32,656 bases of DNA, taken from assembly GCA_900547585.1 (NCBI GenBank), contig URHD01000012.1:1-32656 (forward strand), written 5' to 3'. Numbering within the stretch: position 1 is the stretch's first letter; every line of letters starts with the position of its first letter. The notes under the pieces were generated by a model that saw only the letters and a list, made by a program, of their open reading frames with translations, was not told where the DNA came from and ran no database searches. The position numbers were made by a program, and so were the translations under genes. Source of the stretch: an uncultured bacterium (GTDB taxonomy: Bacteria; Cyanobacteriota; Vampirovibrionia; Gastranaerophilales; Gastranaerophilaceae). Shown one piece after another: positions 16,010 to 24,000 of the stretch.

Positions 16010-17008
16010 ATGAACTCTTATAAAGTCGGCATTGTCGGTGCGGGAATCTGGGGCAAAAATCTTGTCAGAAATTTTTATAACCTCAATTACCTTGACACCG
16101 TGTGTGATATGGATGAAGAGAACCTTGAGAGGACAAAAAATGATTATCCCGGGGTTCATCTGACAAAAGATTTCAGCGAAATGCTGAACAACCCTGAAAT
16201 CGACGGAATCATCGTCGCAACACCGAGCCATACGCATTTCAAACTCGTAAAAGCGGCTCTTGAAGCGGGAAAAAATGTTTATGTTGAAAAACCAATCGCC
16301 ACAACAAGCGAAGAAGCCAAAGAACTGAACGATTTGGCAACCTCAAAGGGGCTTGTATTGATGGTCGGGCACCTGCTTTTGTACCATCCGGCGGTTAATC
16401 GCCTGAAAATGATTGTAGAATCCGGCGAACTCGGCGAAATCAAATACGTTCAAAGCGACAGGCTGAATATCAACTATTTTAAGAACGACAGAAGCGTAAT
16501 GTGGGATTTGGCGCCGCATGATGTTTCGATGATAAGCCATATTCTCGGCGAAGAGCCCGAACGCGTAATCTCCGCGGTCGGCGTAAGCTCAGAGGGCAAC
16601 GAAATCATGGATATCACGCATGTTGATATAAAATACCCCTCAGGCGCAATCGCTCACGTTTCTGACAGCTGGATTCACCCGCAAAAACGCGTAAATCTCA
16701 TGATTCGCGGTTCAAAAGGCAGCGCAATGTTCGATGATACGCTCACTGAAAACAAATTGCAGGTATTTTTGAACGACAAGCCCAATTCCGCAAGCACAAT
16801 TTCGCTTGATTATCTTGAAATTGAGCCTTTGAAGCTTGAATGCGAACATTTCATCAAATGTATTGAAAACGGCAAAAAAGCAAGAAGCGACGGAGAAAAC
16901 GGATATTTTGTCGTAAAAGTTCTTGAAGAAGCCGAAAAAATCATGCTCGGCGACAAGCTCAAGACGCTCAACGAGCACAATTTTGCGCTTTCAAGAAGCA
17001 AACAGTAG
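16010..17008 (+). CDS. Gfo/Idh/MocA-family NAD(P)-dependent oxidoreductase
   Basis: The 332-residue protein has an N-terminal Rossmann motif (VGIVGAGIWGKNLV, about 6-19), the family EKP motif in VEKPIATT and a C-terminal dimerisation/substrate domain. The family oxidises or reduces sugar-type substrates: nucleotide-sugar 3-dehydrogenases for surface glycans, inositol or glucose-fructose enzymes. The short length and the MWDLAPHDVSMISHILG block are common in nucleotide-sugar members, so a role in surface sugar synthesis is plausible but not shown. It has its own promoter and a terminator directly after it, so it stands mostly alone upstream of the phosphatidyltransferase gene. Confidence 0.85.
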   Translation: MNSYKVGIVGAGIWGKNLVRNFYNLNYLDTVCDMDEENLERTKNDYPGVHLTKDFSEMLNNPEIDGIIVATPSHTHFKLVKAALEAGKNVYVEKPIATTSEEAKELNDLATSKGLVLMVGHLLLYHPAVNRLKMIVESGELGEIKYVQSDRLNINYFKNDRSVMWDLAPHDVSMISHILGEEPERVISAVGVSSEGNEIMDITHVDIKYPSGAIAHVSDSWIHPQKRVNLMIRGSKGSAMFDDTLTENKLQVFLNDKPNSASTISLDYLEIEPLKLECEHFIKCIENGKKARSDGENGYFVVKVLEEAEKIMLGDKLKTLNEHNFALSRSKQ

Positions 17009-17012
17009 TCAA

Positions 17013-17038
17013 AGAGGGGCATTTTCGCCCTTCTTTTT
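17013..17038 (+). terminator. Terminator between the MocA-like and phosphatidyltransferase genes
   Basis: AGAGGGGC (17013-17020) pairs with GCCCTTCT (17027-17034, one G-U) around ATTTTC, followed by four T. It may be partial, since the next gene starts only 29 bp later with no clear promoter between. Confidence 0.75.
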
Positions 17039-17066
17039 AATAAAAACAAGAGGAGTTTAAGAAATC

Positions 17067-17738
17067 ATGGCTAATATGATTACAATTTTAAGAATGATAA
17101 TCGCGTTCATCGCAATCAGTCTTCTTTTTTACCAGACGCCAGCAAGTTACATTACAGCGTTCATTTTGACTGTTATTGCAATATGGTTTGACGGTTTGGA
17201 CGGGTTTGTGGCGCGATTATTGAACGAAAGCTCAAAATTCGGTGCAGTTCTGGATATTCTGGGCGATAGAGTCGTTGAAAACATTTACTGGATTGTTTTT
17301 GCGGTTCTCGGGTGGATTCCTGTATGGATTCCGCTGATTGTTGTTACGCGCGGCATTATCACGGACGGTGTTCGCAGTATTGCGCTTGAGCAGGGCTACA
17401 CTGCGTTCGGAAAAAGCACGATGATGCAGTCAAAAATCGGGCATTTTCTTGTTGCGTCCAATTTTTCAAGAGGAACTTACGCGGTAACAAAGGCGCTGGC
17501 GTTCGCATTGATGATTCTTTGCTATTTTCCGTTTGCGAACCTGAAACTCTTTTTGCAGGGCACTGATCCTACGATGTCCGCTTCGACTATGCACGCCTGG
17601 GAAGTTTTCCACAACATTTGCATAGCAATTTGCCCCTTTGCACATTTTTGCGTTTATGCAGCGGTGATTTTCTGCGTTTTGAGGGGAATTCCTGTTGTTA
17701 TTGAAAGCAAAAGGTTTTTTGTTGAGGACAAAAAGTAG
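17067..17738 (+). CDS. CDP-alcohol phosphatidyltransferase (PgsA-like)
   Basis: The 223-residue integral membrane protein has the complete family signature DG-x2-AR-x8-G-x3-D-x3-D, seen as DGFVAR ... GAVLDILGD. The signature's aspartates bind the metal for transfer of the phosphatidyl group from CDP-diacylglycerol to an alcohol. About five to six hydrophobic segments are visible. Phosphatidylglycerophosphate synthase is the most likely role for a member of this size, but cardiolipin- or inositol-type acceptors cannot be excluded. GAGGAG lies upstream of the ATG. It is 58 bp after the MocA-like gene with a terminator in between, and repeat copy 4 follows 11 bp after its stop. Confidence 0.85.
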   Translation: MANMITILRMIIAFIAISLLFYQTPASYITAFILTVIAIWFDGLDGFVARLLNESSKFGAVLDILGDRVVENIYWIVFAVLGWIPVWIPLIVVTRGIITDGVRSIALEQGYTAFGKSTMMQSKIGHFLVASNFSRGTYAVTKALAFALMILCYFPFANLKLFLQGTDPTMSASTMHAWEVFHNICIAICPFAHFCVYAAVIFCVLRGIPVVIESKRFFVEDKK

Positions 17739-17749
17739 TTTTTTTAAAA

Positions 17750-17887
17750 CAATATAGAAAAAGAGATAGAATTTCCTTTTCCGTTCCGATTCCCCCGGCT
17801 ACGCGGATAAAATCGGCAACTTTTCCGAATTCATGGAGCCTCATCCATAGTCACTACAAAGAAAATTCTATCTCTTTTTCTATATTG
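17750..17887 (-). repeat. Stem-variable structured element, copy 4 (longest stem)
   Basis: The 30-bp outer arms (17750-17779 and 17858-17887) differ at one pair only: C17775 opposite A17862. On the minus-strand RNA this becomes a G-U pair, so the minus-strand sense keeps a fully paired helix. The core strands TTCCGTTCCGATTCC and CTCATCCATAGTCACT and the inner GGCT/AGCC stem are present. It lies 11 bp after the phosphatidyltransferase stop. Confidence 0.8.
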
Positions 17888-17942
17888 AACATTTTTAAGC
17901 CAATTGTAAACAAATGTTAAAATATTATTTAAAATCCTAAAG

Positions 17943-17971
17943 TTGTGAAAAAAAGTGCCGATAAATATAAT
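17943..17971 (+). promoter_or_regulatory. Promoter of the 51-residue gene
   Basis: TTGTGA (17943-17948), exactly 17 bp, then the consensus TATAAT (17966-17971). It is one of the best sigma-70-type promoters in the window, and it drives a very small gene. Confidence 0.65.
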
Positions 17972-17997
17972 ACAAAGACAGATTAGGAGCAGCGTCA

Positions 17998-18153
17998 ATG
18001 ATAAAAAAGGCACAAAGACCATCCAGCAACATTTCAGACGGAGTAGCATTTCTGCTCAGAGGAGCAAAAAAAAGAAGAGCAATGGCAGTTGCCAGCGCAA
18101 AGATGATTAACAACGATTTGGGTATTTCCTCGACGCTCGTTGCAGTAAAATAA
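17998..18153 (+). CDS. Small basic protein of 51 residues, unknown
   Basis: A short frame runs from the ATG at 17998 to the TAA at 18151-18153. It is supported by AGGAG (17985-17989) at 8-bp spacing, a consensus promoter giving a ~20-nt leader and a terminator 80 bp downstream. The product is strongly basic: 10 Lys/Arg against 2 Asp, with a KKRR cluster at residues 24-27. It starts MIKKAQRPSSNISDG and ends STLVAVK, with no TM segment or cysteine. I recognise no family. A nucleic-acid- or ribosome-binding role would fit the charge but is inference. A 77-codon frame on the opposite strand (17937-18170) overlaps it but lacks comparable signals. Confidence 0.6.
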   Translation: MIKKAQRPSSNISDGVAFLLRGAKKRRAMAVASAKMINNDLGISSTLVAVK

Positions 18154-18232
18154 TTCGCCACTACGGGCAAAAGTAAGAAGTATGAGCTTTTTTAAAAACT
18201 AACCGATTCCATTTATCCTCTAATCTAACAAC

Positions 18233-18256
18233 GGCTTCCCTGCGGAAGTCTTTTTT
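18233..18256 (+). terminator. Terminator after the small gene
   Basis: GGCTTCC (18233-18239) pairs with GGAAGTC (18244-18250, one G-U) around a 4-nt loop, then six T. The 216 bp from here to the helicase gene show a GC-rich patch (about 18305-18356) and AT-rich promoter-like sequence (TTGAGT at 18421, TAGTAA at 18443), but no gene that I can support. Confidence 0.8.
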
Positions 18257-18472
18257 ATATTGGGCGGAAGATTCATGCGGTTTCTTCATGATTGGTGTGG
18301 TTGTTTAGGCGCACAGCCCCGTCACGCGATTTATGCGGAGTTTGGTGGGGGCGGGAGATAGTTTCAAAACCTTACCACTACCCCATTTTGCGATTTTGTG
18401 CTTTATAATTCCTTTGCCTTTTGAGTTTCATGCGGTAAAATATAGTAAAGACAATAGATGTGAAGTGATATT

Positions 18473-20767
18473 TTGTATAAATTCGACTTTAAACTGGATG
18501 ATTTTCAAGAAGAAGCCCTCTACCACATAAAAGAGGGCAAAAGTGTTGTGGTTTGCGCACCTACAGGTGCGGGAAAAACCTGTATTGCCCAGATGGCAAT
18601 CCATAAAGCGCTGGAAGAGGGCGTCAGAATATTCTACACAACCCCGCTGAAAGCCCTTTCCAACCAGAAATTCAGCGATTTTTCAACAAAATACGGCGAG
18701 GATAAAGTAGGGTTGCTCACAGGCGACACTTCAATCAACCGCGGCGCCCAAATCGTCGTAATGACGACTGAAGTTTTCAGAAACATGCTTTATGGCACAA
18801 ATTTCGGCTCTGTTACCGACAACCTGAAAGACGTGCGCTACGTTGTTCTCGACGAAGTTCACTACATGAACGACGAGCAAAGGGGCACCGTCTGGGAAGA
18901 AAGCATCATCTACTGCCCGACAAATATCCAGATAATCGCGCTTTCTGCGACTGTCGCGAACTCTCAGCAGCTCACAGACTGGATAAATACGGTTCATTCG
19001 CGCACAGAGCTGGTTTATACTGATTTTCGACCGGTTCCTTTGCGGTATTTTTATTACGATTCGTCAAAACCCGACACAATCCTGCCGCTTTTGACGCCCG
19101 AGGGTAAATTAAACAAAAAAATCAAGCCCGAAAGCCGTGCACAGGCTTTCAGAAGAAAAATGCCCATGCGTTCACCCGCACGCGAGGTTGTGGCTATTTT
19201 GCACAAAAAAGAGATGCTTCCGGCGATTTATTTCACATTTTCAAGGAAAAAATGCGATGAGCAAATGGAAAAATGCGCCCAGCTTTGCCTTGTAACCCCT
19301 GACGAGCGGAAAGAAATAAAGCGCATAATGGACGAATATTTCGCAGAGAACCCTTATTTATGCGAAAACAAGCATATTGAATACATTTTGAACGGTGTAG
19401 CGTCGCACCATGCCGGACTTTTGCCCGGGTGGAAAGTTCTTGTTGAAAAACTGTTCCAAAAAGGGCTGATTAAGGTTGTTTTTGCCACCGAAACCCTTGC
19501 CGCAGGCATAAATATGCCGGCCCGCTCAACGGTAATAAGCTCAGTTTCAAAAAGAACCGATTCCGGCCACAGAATGCTTACTGCGAGCGAGTTTTTGCAG
19601 ATGTCAGGGCGTGCAGGCCGCCGCGGAATGGACGAAGTAGGCTACGTAACGGTCGTCGGAACGCCATTTCAGTCGCCCGAGGAGGTTGCAGAGCTTGTAA
19701 CCAGCGACGCAAACCCGCTTGAAAGCCGTTTTTCGCCGACTTATTCAATGGTGTTGAATCTTTTGCAGCGATTCAGCCTTGACGAGGCAAAAGAGCTGAT
19801 TTTAAAGAGTTTCGGGTATTTTTCGTCAACTGACCGTTTAAAACCGCTCATGGCGCAAAAATCCGAAGCTGATGCGGCTATTGCGGGGTTCAAAGAGTTT
19901 AAATGCTTTGCCGGACTGACAGCGGAGGACATGTTTGCGTACAACAAGCTCAGAAACACTTATATTGAATACAGAAAAATCCAAAAAACGCTCAAAAAGC
20001 AGATGAAGCACAAATCAGAGGAAAAACAAAAAGAATATCTCGAATTTGAGGCAAAAACAAAGGATTTTCTCAAAAAGGTTCACAGTTACGCGTGCGATAC
20101 CTGCAAACTTTACAAAAAGCACATGAAAGAAACCGAGCTGCTCGAAAGGTTCCAAAAACGGGCGGACAAGCTCGCAAAAAATATTGAATATGAAAAAGAT
20201 ATTTATTGGAGAAAGTTCCTAAATCACACGGCAGCGCTGAAAGAGATGGGCTATATTGAAAACGATTATCCGAATGAAAAAGGCATGACAATTGCGGCGA
20301 TTCGCGCTGAAAATGAGCTTTTTGTTGCGGAAATTATATTCAGCGGGGTGCTTGATGAGCTAAAACCGGACGAACTCGCGTCGGTTATTTGTGCAATCAC
20401 GACAGAGGATTTAAGGGCGGATGTTTATCCCGAGCTGCCCATCAGCAAAGGCACGAGAAAAGCGCTCAACCAGATTAAAAACATCAGAAGAAGAATCAGC
20501 ATTGTCCAGCGCGACCATGATATTGAAACCGAAATGTACATAAATTCATATTATTCGCCGCTTATTGAATACTGGGTGAACGGTGGTGAATGGAGCGAGC
20601 TGATTGAGCAAATCGGTGCGGGCGAGGGCGATATTGTCCGCAGTTTCAAGCGCACAATCGATGTTTTGCGCCAGCTCACGGTTGTTCCCAATGTTTCTGA
20701 CAAATTAATTGAAACAGCAAGGGCGGCAATTGACGCAATTCAACGTTCGCCGATTGATATTGATTAG
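18473..20767 (+). CDS. Ski2-like superfamily II RNA helicase
   Basis: The 764-residue protein has the full Ski2-family motif set: I APTGAGKT (29-36), II DEVH (127-130), III SAT (158-160) and VI QMSGRAGRRG (376-385). The ATLAAGINMPARSTVI-type block is also present. A C-terminal helical region (about 440-764) resembles the arch/DSHCT part of Ski2/Mtr4 enzymes, which unwind RNA 3' to 5' for decay or processing. Cyanobacteria carry such helicases and most other bacteria do not, which fits a cyanobacterial-lineage host. The start is TTG at 18473: an in-frame TGA lies 12 bp upstream, and no ATG fits without losing the N-terminal Q-motif-like segment (DFQEEAL). The ribosome site is weak (GAAGTG). 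Confidence 0.88.
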   Translation: MYKFDFKLDDFQEEALYHIKEGKSVVVCAPTGAGKTCIAQMAIHKALEEGVRIFYTTPLKALSNQKFSDFSTKYGEDKVGLLTGDTSINRGAQIVVMTTEVFRNMLYGTNFGSVTDNLKDVRYVVLDEVHYMNDEQRGTVWEESIIYCPTNIQIIALSATVANSQQLTDWINTVHSRTELVYTDFRPVPLRYFYYDSSKPDTILPLLTPEGKLNKKIKPESRAQAFRRKMPMRSPAREVVAILHKKEMLPAIYFTFSRKKCDEQMEKCAQLCLVTPDERKEIKRIMDEYFAENPYLCENKHIEYILNGVASHHAGLLPGWKVLVEKLFQKGLIKVVFATETLAAGINMPARSTVISSVSKRTDSGHRMLTASEFLQMSGRAGRRGMDEVGYVTVVGTPFQSPEEVAELVTSDANPLESRFSPTYSMVLNLLQRFSLDEAKELILKSFGYFSSTDRLKPLMAQKSEADAAIAGFKEFKCFAGLTAEDMFAYNKLRNTYIEYRKIQKTLKKQMKHKSEEKQKEYLEFEAKTKDFLKKVHSYACDTCKLYKKHMKETELLERFQKRADKLAKNIEYEKDIYWRKFLNHTAALKEMGYIENDYPNEKGMTIAAIRAENELFVAEIIFSGVLDELKPDELASVICAITTEDLRADVYPELPISKGTRKALNQIKNIRRRISIVQRDHDIETEMYINSYYSPLIEYWVNGGEWSELIEQIGAGEGDIVRSFKRTIDVLRQLTVVPNVSDKLIETARAAIDAIQRSPIDID

Positions 20768-20911
20768 TTTTTTGTAAATTTCACGAAAATGTCTTGAATT
20801 TACTTGTTTTTCCGTTCCGATTCCTCCGGCCATGCGGCGCATAATCTGTTTTTTACCATTTTTAGAGGCCTCCTCCATAGTCACTCCAAAGTGAAATTCT
20901 TACTACAAAAC
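20767..20911 (-). repeat. Stem-variable structured element, copy 5 (imperfect stem)
   Basis: The core strands TTCCGTTCCGATTCC and CTCCTCCATAGTCACT are intact, and the inner stem is GGCC/GGCC. The outer helix is poorer: GAATTT-ACTT near the core pairs with AAGTGAAATTC through one bulge, and a distal GTTTTTTGTA/TACAAAAC part is separated by about 20 extra bases on the left. It directly follows the helicase stop codon. It is the most degraded copy. Confidence 0.65.
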
Positions 20912-21009
20912 TCCCCAACAACACAAAATTATACTATCATTCCATTGACCGAGTGAAAAAATGATGTTTGCGGTTTATAATTAGAAAATAAATCTAAATT
21001 CTAATAATA

Positions 21010-24000
21010 ATGAAAATCATAAAAACATCACTTATCATAATTTTGGCACTTGCAATTCTGGCGGAAATGCTTTATTTGTTTGCACTCCCGCCGGCGATAA
21101 ACTACGCGCTGAAAAAAGGAATTGTTGAAAAAATTATAAAAAAAGAAACCGGATTGGCGCTTAAAACCGACGAGCTGAAAGTCAGAACAACATTGGGTTT
21201 CAATGCTGTTGTTGAGGTTAAAAATGCAGTTTTGCGCGACGCAAATCATGAAAAAATCATGGATTCTCAGCAAATCAAAACAAAAATCTCAATTCCGTCC
21301 TTGATTTTCCAAACACCTGAGATAAAAAATCTCTACATAAACCGGAGCTGGGTGCGGATTTCCAGAGATGAAAAAAATGATATCTACCTCGGCACATACA
21401 AACTCGACAAAAACCAAAAAATCAAACTGAAACTCAAAAATTTCCGCGGAGAAATTACAAATACATCAATAATCTATAAAGACCTTCCGACCAATGACGA
21501 AATAACCTGCAGAATCAACTTTCACGTAAAAAAATACCGCGAAAATAAATACCTGAATACCGATTTTTTTGCAAAAATCTACCACGAAGCAAATGAATCC
21601 TCAGTCCAATTCCACGTAGACAGCAGGCTTCCGCTTCTAAAACACCTCGAAAAGGCGTCAATAACAGGTTCTGTTGAAAATTTGGATATTTCTGCTTATT
21701 CCGAACTTATTTCGATTTATGCACCCGAAGTAACAGGGCTGAAAGGCATTATCCGCGCAGTTTTCTACACAAAAACAACTGAAAATGACAAAAATAAACT
21801 CTGTCTTGTTGCACACGTCAAAGATTTAGGCATTTTTATGAAAAATCCCGACGACTCTATCCGCGCTGACCGCACGACAGACGTAAAATTTGAGGGATTT
21901 GCAAATGAAAAAGACCTGAATATATCAAAACTGGATGTCTACGGTTATGACTGGCAAACTAAAATCACGGGAATTGTGAAAAAAATTGGGAAAAAAACGC
22001 CCGTGCTTGACCTAAACGTAAAAATCCCCAAATCCAACACCCACTCCCTCGTTGCACTCCTACCGAATGTTCCCGACACGGACAATGCAACTAGAAAACT
22101 CAAAAAATACGGCGTTTTCGGGGAGATTGAAGCGGATTTAAAAGTCAAAGGTAACCCCGAAAGACCCGATATTTTCGGAAAAATGTTGCTCAGCGACCTG
22201 TACATACTTTATTATGACCCGCTTATCCCGAAATGCCGCATAGATATGGAGTTTAAGGGGCAATTCTTCGATCTTTATACAAAAGTTTTCGCAAGAAAAG
22301 ACCAGTTTGTCGAAATCAAAGGCTCCGCAGACAACTGGCTCGGCGGAAAAGGGAATTTTCATATTGTTTCAAGCCCTGTTGTTGACCTTAAAACTGCACA
22401 CAGACTACTTTTGCCCGTGCATGATGTTGTCGGGTTTGATTTAGGGCCTTTGCCTTATATGACCCTTTCCGGAATCGGAAATATTGACCTCAAAGTCCAT
22501 GGAACGGTTGTTGACGGGTTTGCAAACGGATATTTCAATTTTAAAAACACGGATGCACAAATTGATGGGTACAATTTCAAACTCCTGAACGCCGCAGGGC
22601 ACCTTGATTTCAAAGAAAAAGACATGTTTTTTGAAACAACACAGGGAAAAATCAAAAATTCTGCCGTAAAAATCACAGGCAACGCTGATTTGACAGGGAA
22701 CGTAGATTTCAAAGTAAAATCGGACAGTTTTGACATTTCAGAGCTGCTTTCCATCGCAAAAACAAGCAAAAACCTGAAAAGGAAAGCCGAACTGCTGGCT
22801 CCGGTTGAAAAAGCAGGAGGAAACTGCAGTGTTGAGCTTGAAATAAAAGGGTTCGGCAGAGATTTTATAAAAGTAATGGAAAAAGCCGTGATAAGCGGAA
22901 AAATTAGCTTCAAAAACAACAGTGCAAAATCCGTTTTTGCCCCGATTGAAGCAAAAAAAATCAACGGGATCGCAAATTTCAACAACGACGACTGGAATGC
23001 GGATTTGAACACAGAAATCCTTTCATCAAAATTTTTCGTCAAAGCAAAATCCTACAAAAACGAACTTTTTGCCTCAATAAGCGCCCCATCACTAAATCTG
23101 GACGCGATTTTGAACTCTCCGGCTTTGAGAATTTATGAAAAAGGCGATTTCAAGAGTTTTCCGCCCACAAACTCGGTCATGGAGCTGAAAGCAGACTACA
23201 AAGGCAGCGCAAAAAAAATCGAAAAGAACAAAATTAAAATGAAAGGCACTTTCAAGCCCTCATCCGGCTCCGAATCACCATTTGTAATAAGCTCAGGCTC
23301 GGTCGAGCTTTTCGACGGCGATTTGTCAGTGAAAAATTTCCGCGCAAAAGTTTTCAATTCAACCGCAAAACTCCATGGCAAAATTATCAGAGTTTTTAGC
23401 GAAAAACCGGTTTATAACTATGATTTGTCAGTTATGAATTTTGACGTGGCAAACTTTGAGCGGCTGAAAACAATGCATTTTATGCCGCAATATATGCAAA
23501 AAATCCTCAACACTTATGAAAAGTACGCCGGACGTGCAGATGTGAACCTGACCTGCAGAAACAACTCAAATCGCGGCAAAGTAAAGCTTCAGCAGATTGC
23601 TTTTGTTCAAAAATCGCTCCAAATCCCGATAAACGTTGACAGCGGCGAGATTCATGTTGATGGTGACAAAATTCTTCTCAAATCAATAAACGCAAAATTC
23701 GACAACAACCCTATTTTTATGAACTCAAGCGTCACGAATCTCGCAAAAAACCCCGGATTTAACGGCTACATCACCACCAAACTCACAGAAAGCTTCATTA
23801 ACAAATATGTAAACTCCAGCCTTACTTATCCGCTGAAAATTAAAGGTGATATTACATTTACCTCCGAGTTTTCGGGTGATGAGAGGGGGATTACCGTAAA
23901 ACCCGTAATAAAATTGAACGAAGACGCAGATATTTACTATATGGGTTCAAGTCTCGGCGACACAACCGACAAAAGGGAAATCACAGGAAATATTCACATT

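Noticed and set aside
17937..18170. 77-codon hydrophobic frame on the minus strand
   Set aside because: It overlaps the 51-codon plus-strand gene, which has a promoter, ribosome site and terminator; the minus-strand frame has none of these and its hydrophobicity mirrors the Lys/Ala-rich opposite strand.
1970..20911. Reading the five elements as Rho-independent terminators or a CRISPR array
   Set aside because: The stems are AT-rich, far longer than terminator stems and lack T-runs, and two copies lie between divergent promoters. They are dispersed over 19 kb with no regular spacers.
1970..20911. Reading the elements as ordinary MITEs with terminal inverted repeats
   Set aside because: The terminal arms differ between copies, whereas MITE ends are constant; no target-site duplication was seen outside the arms. 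Not fully excluded.
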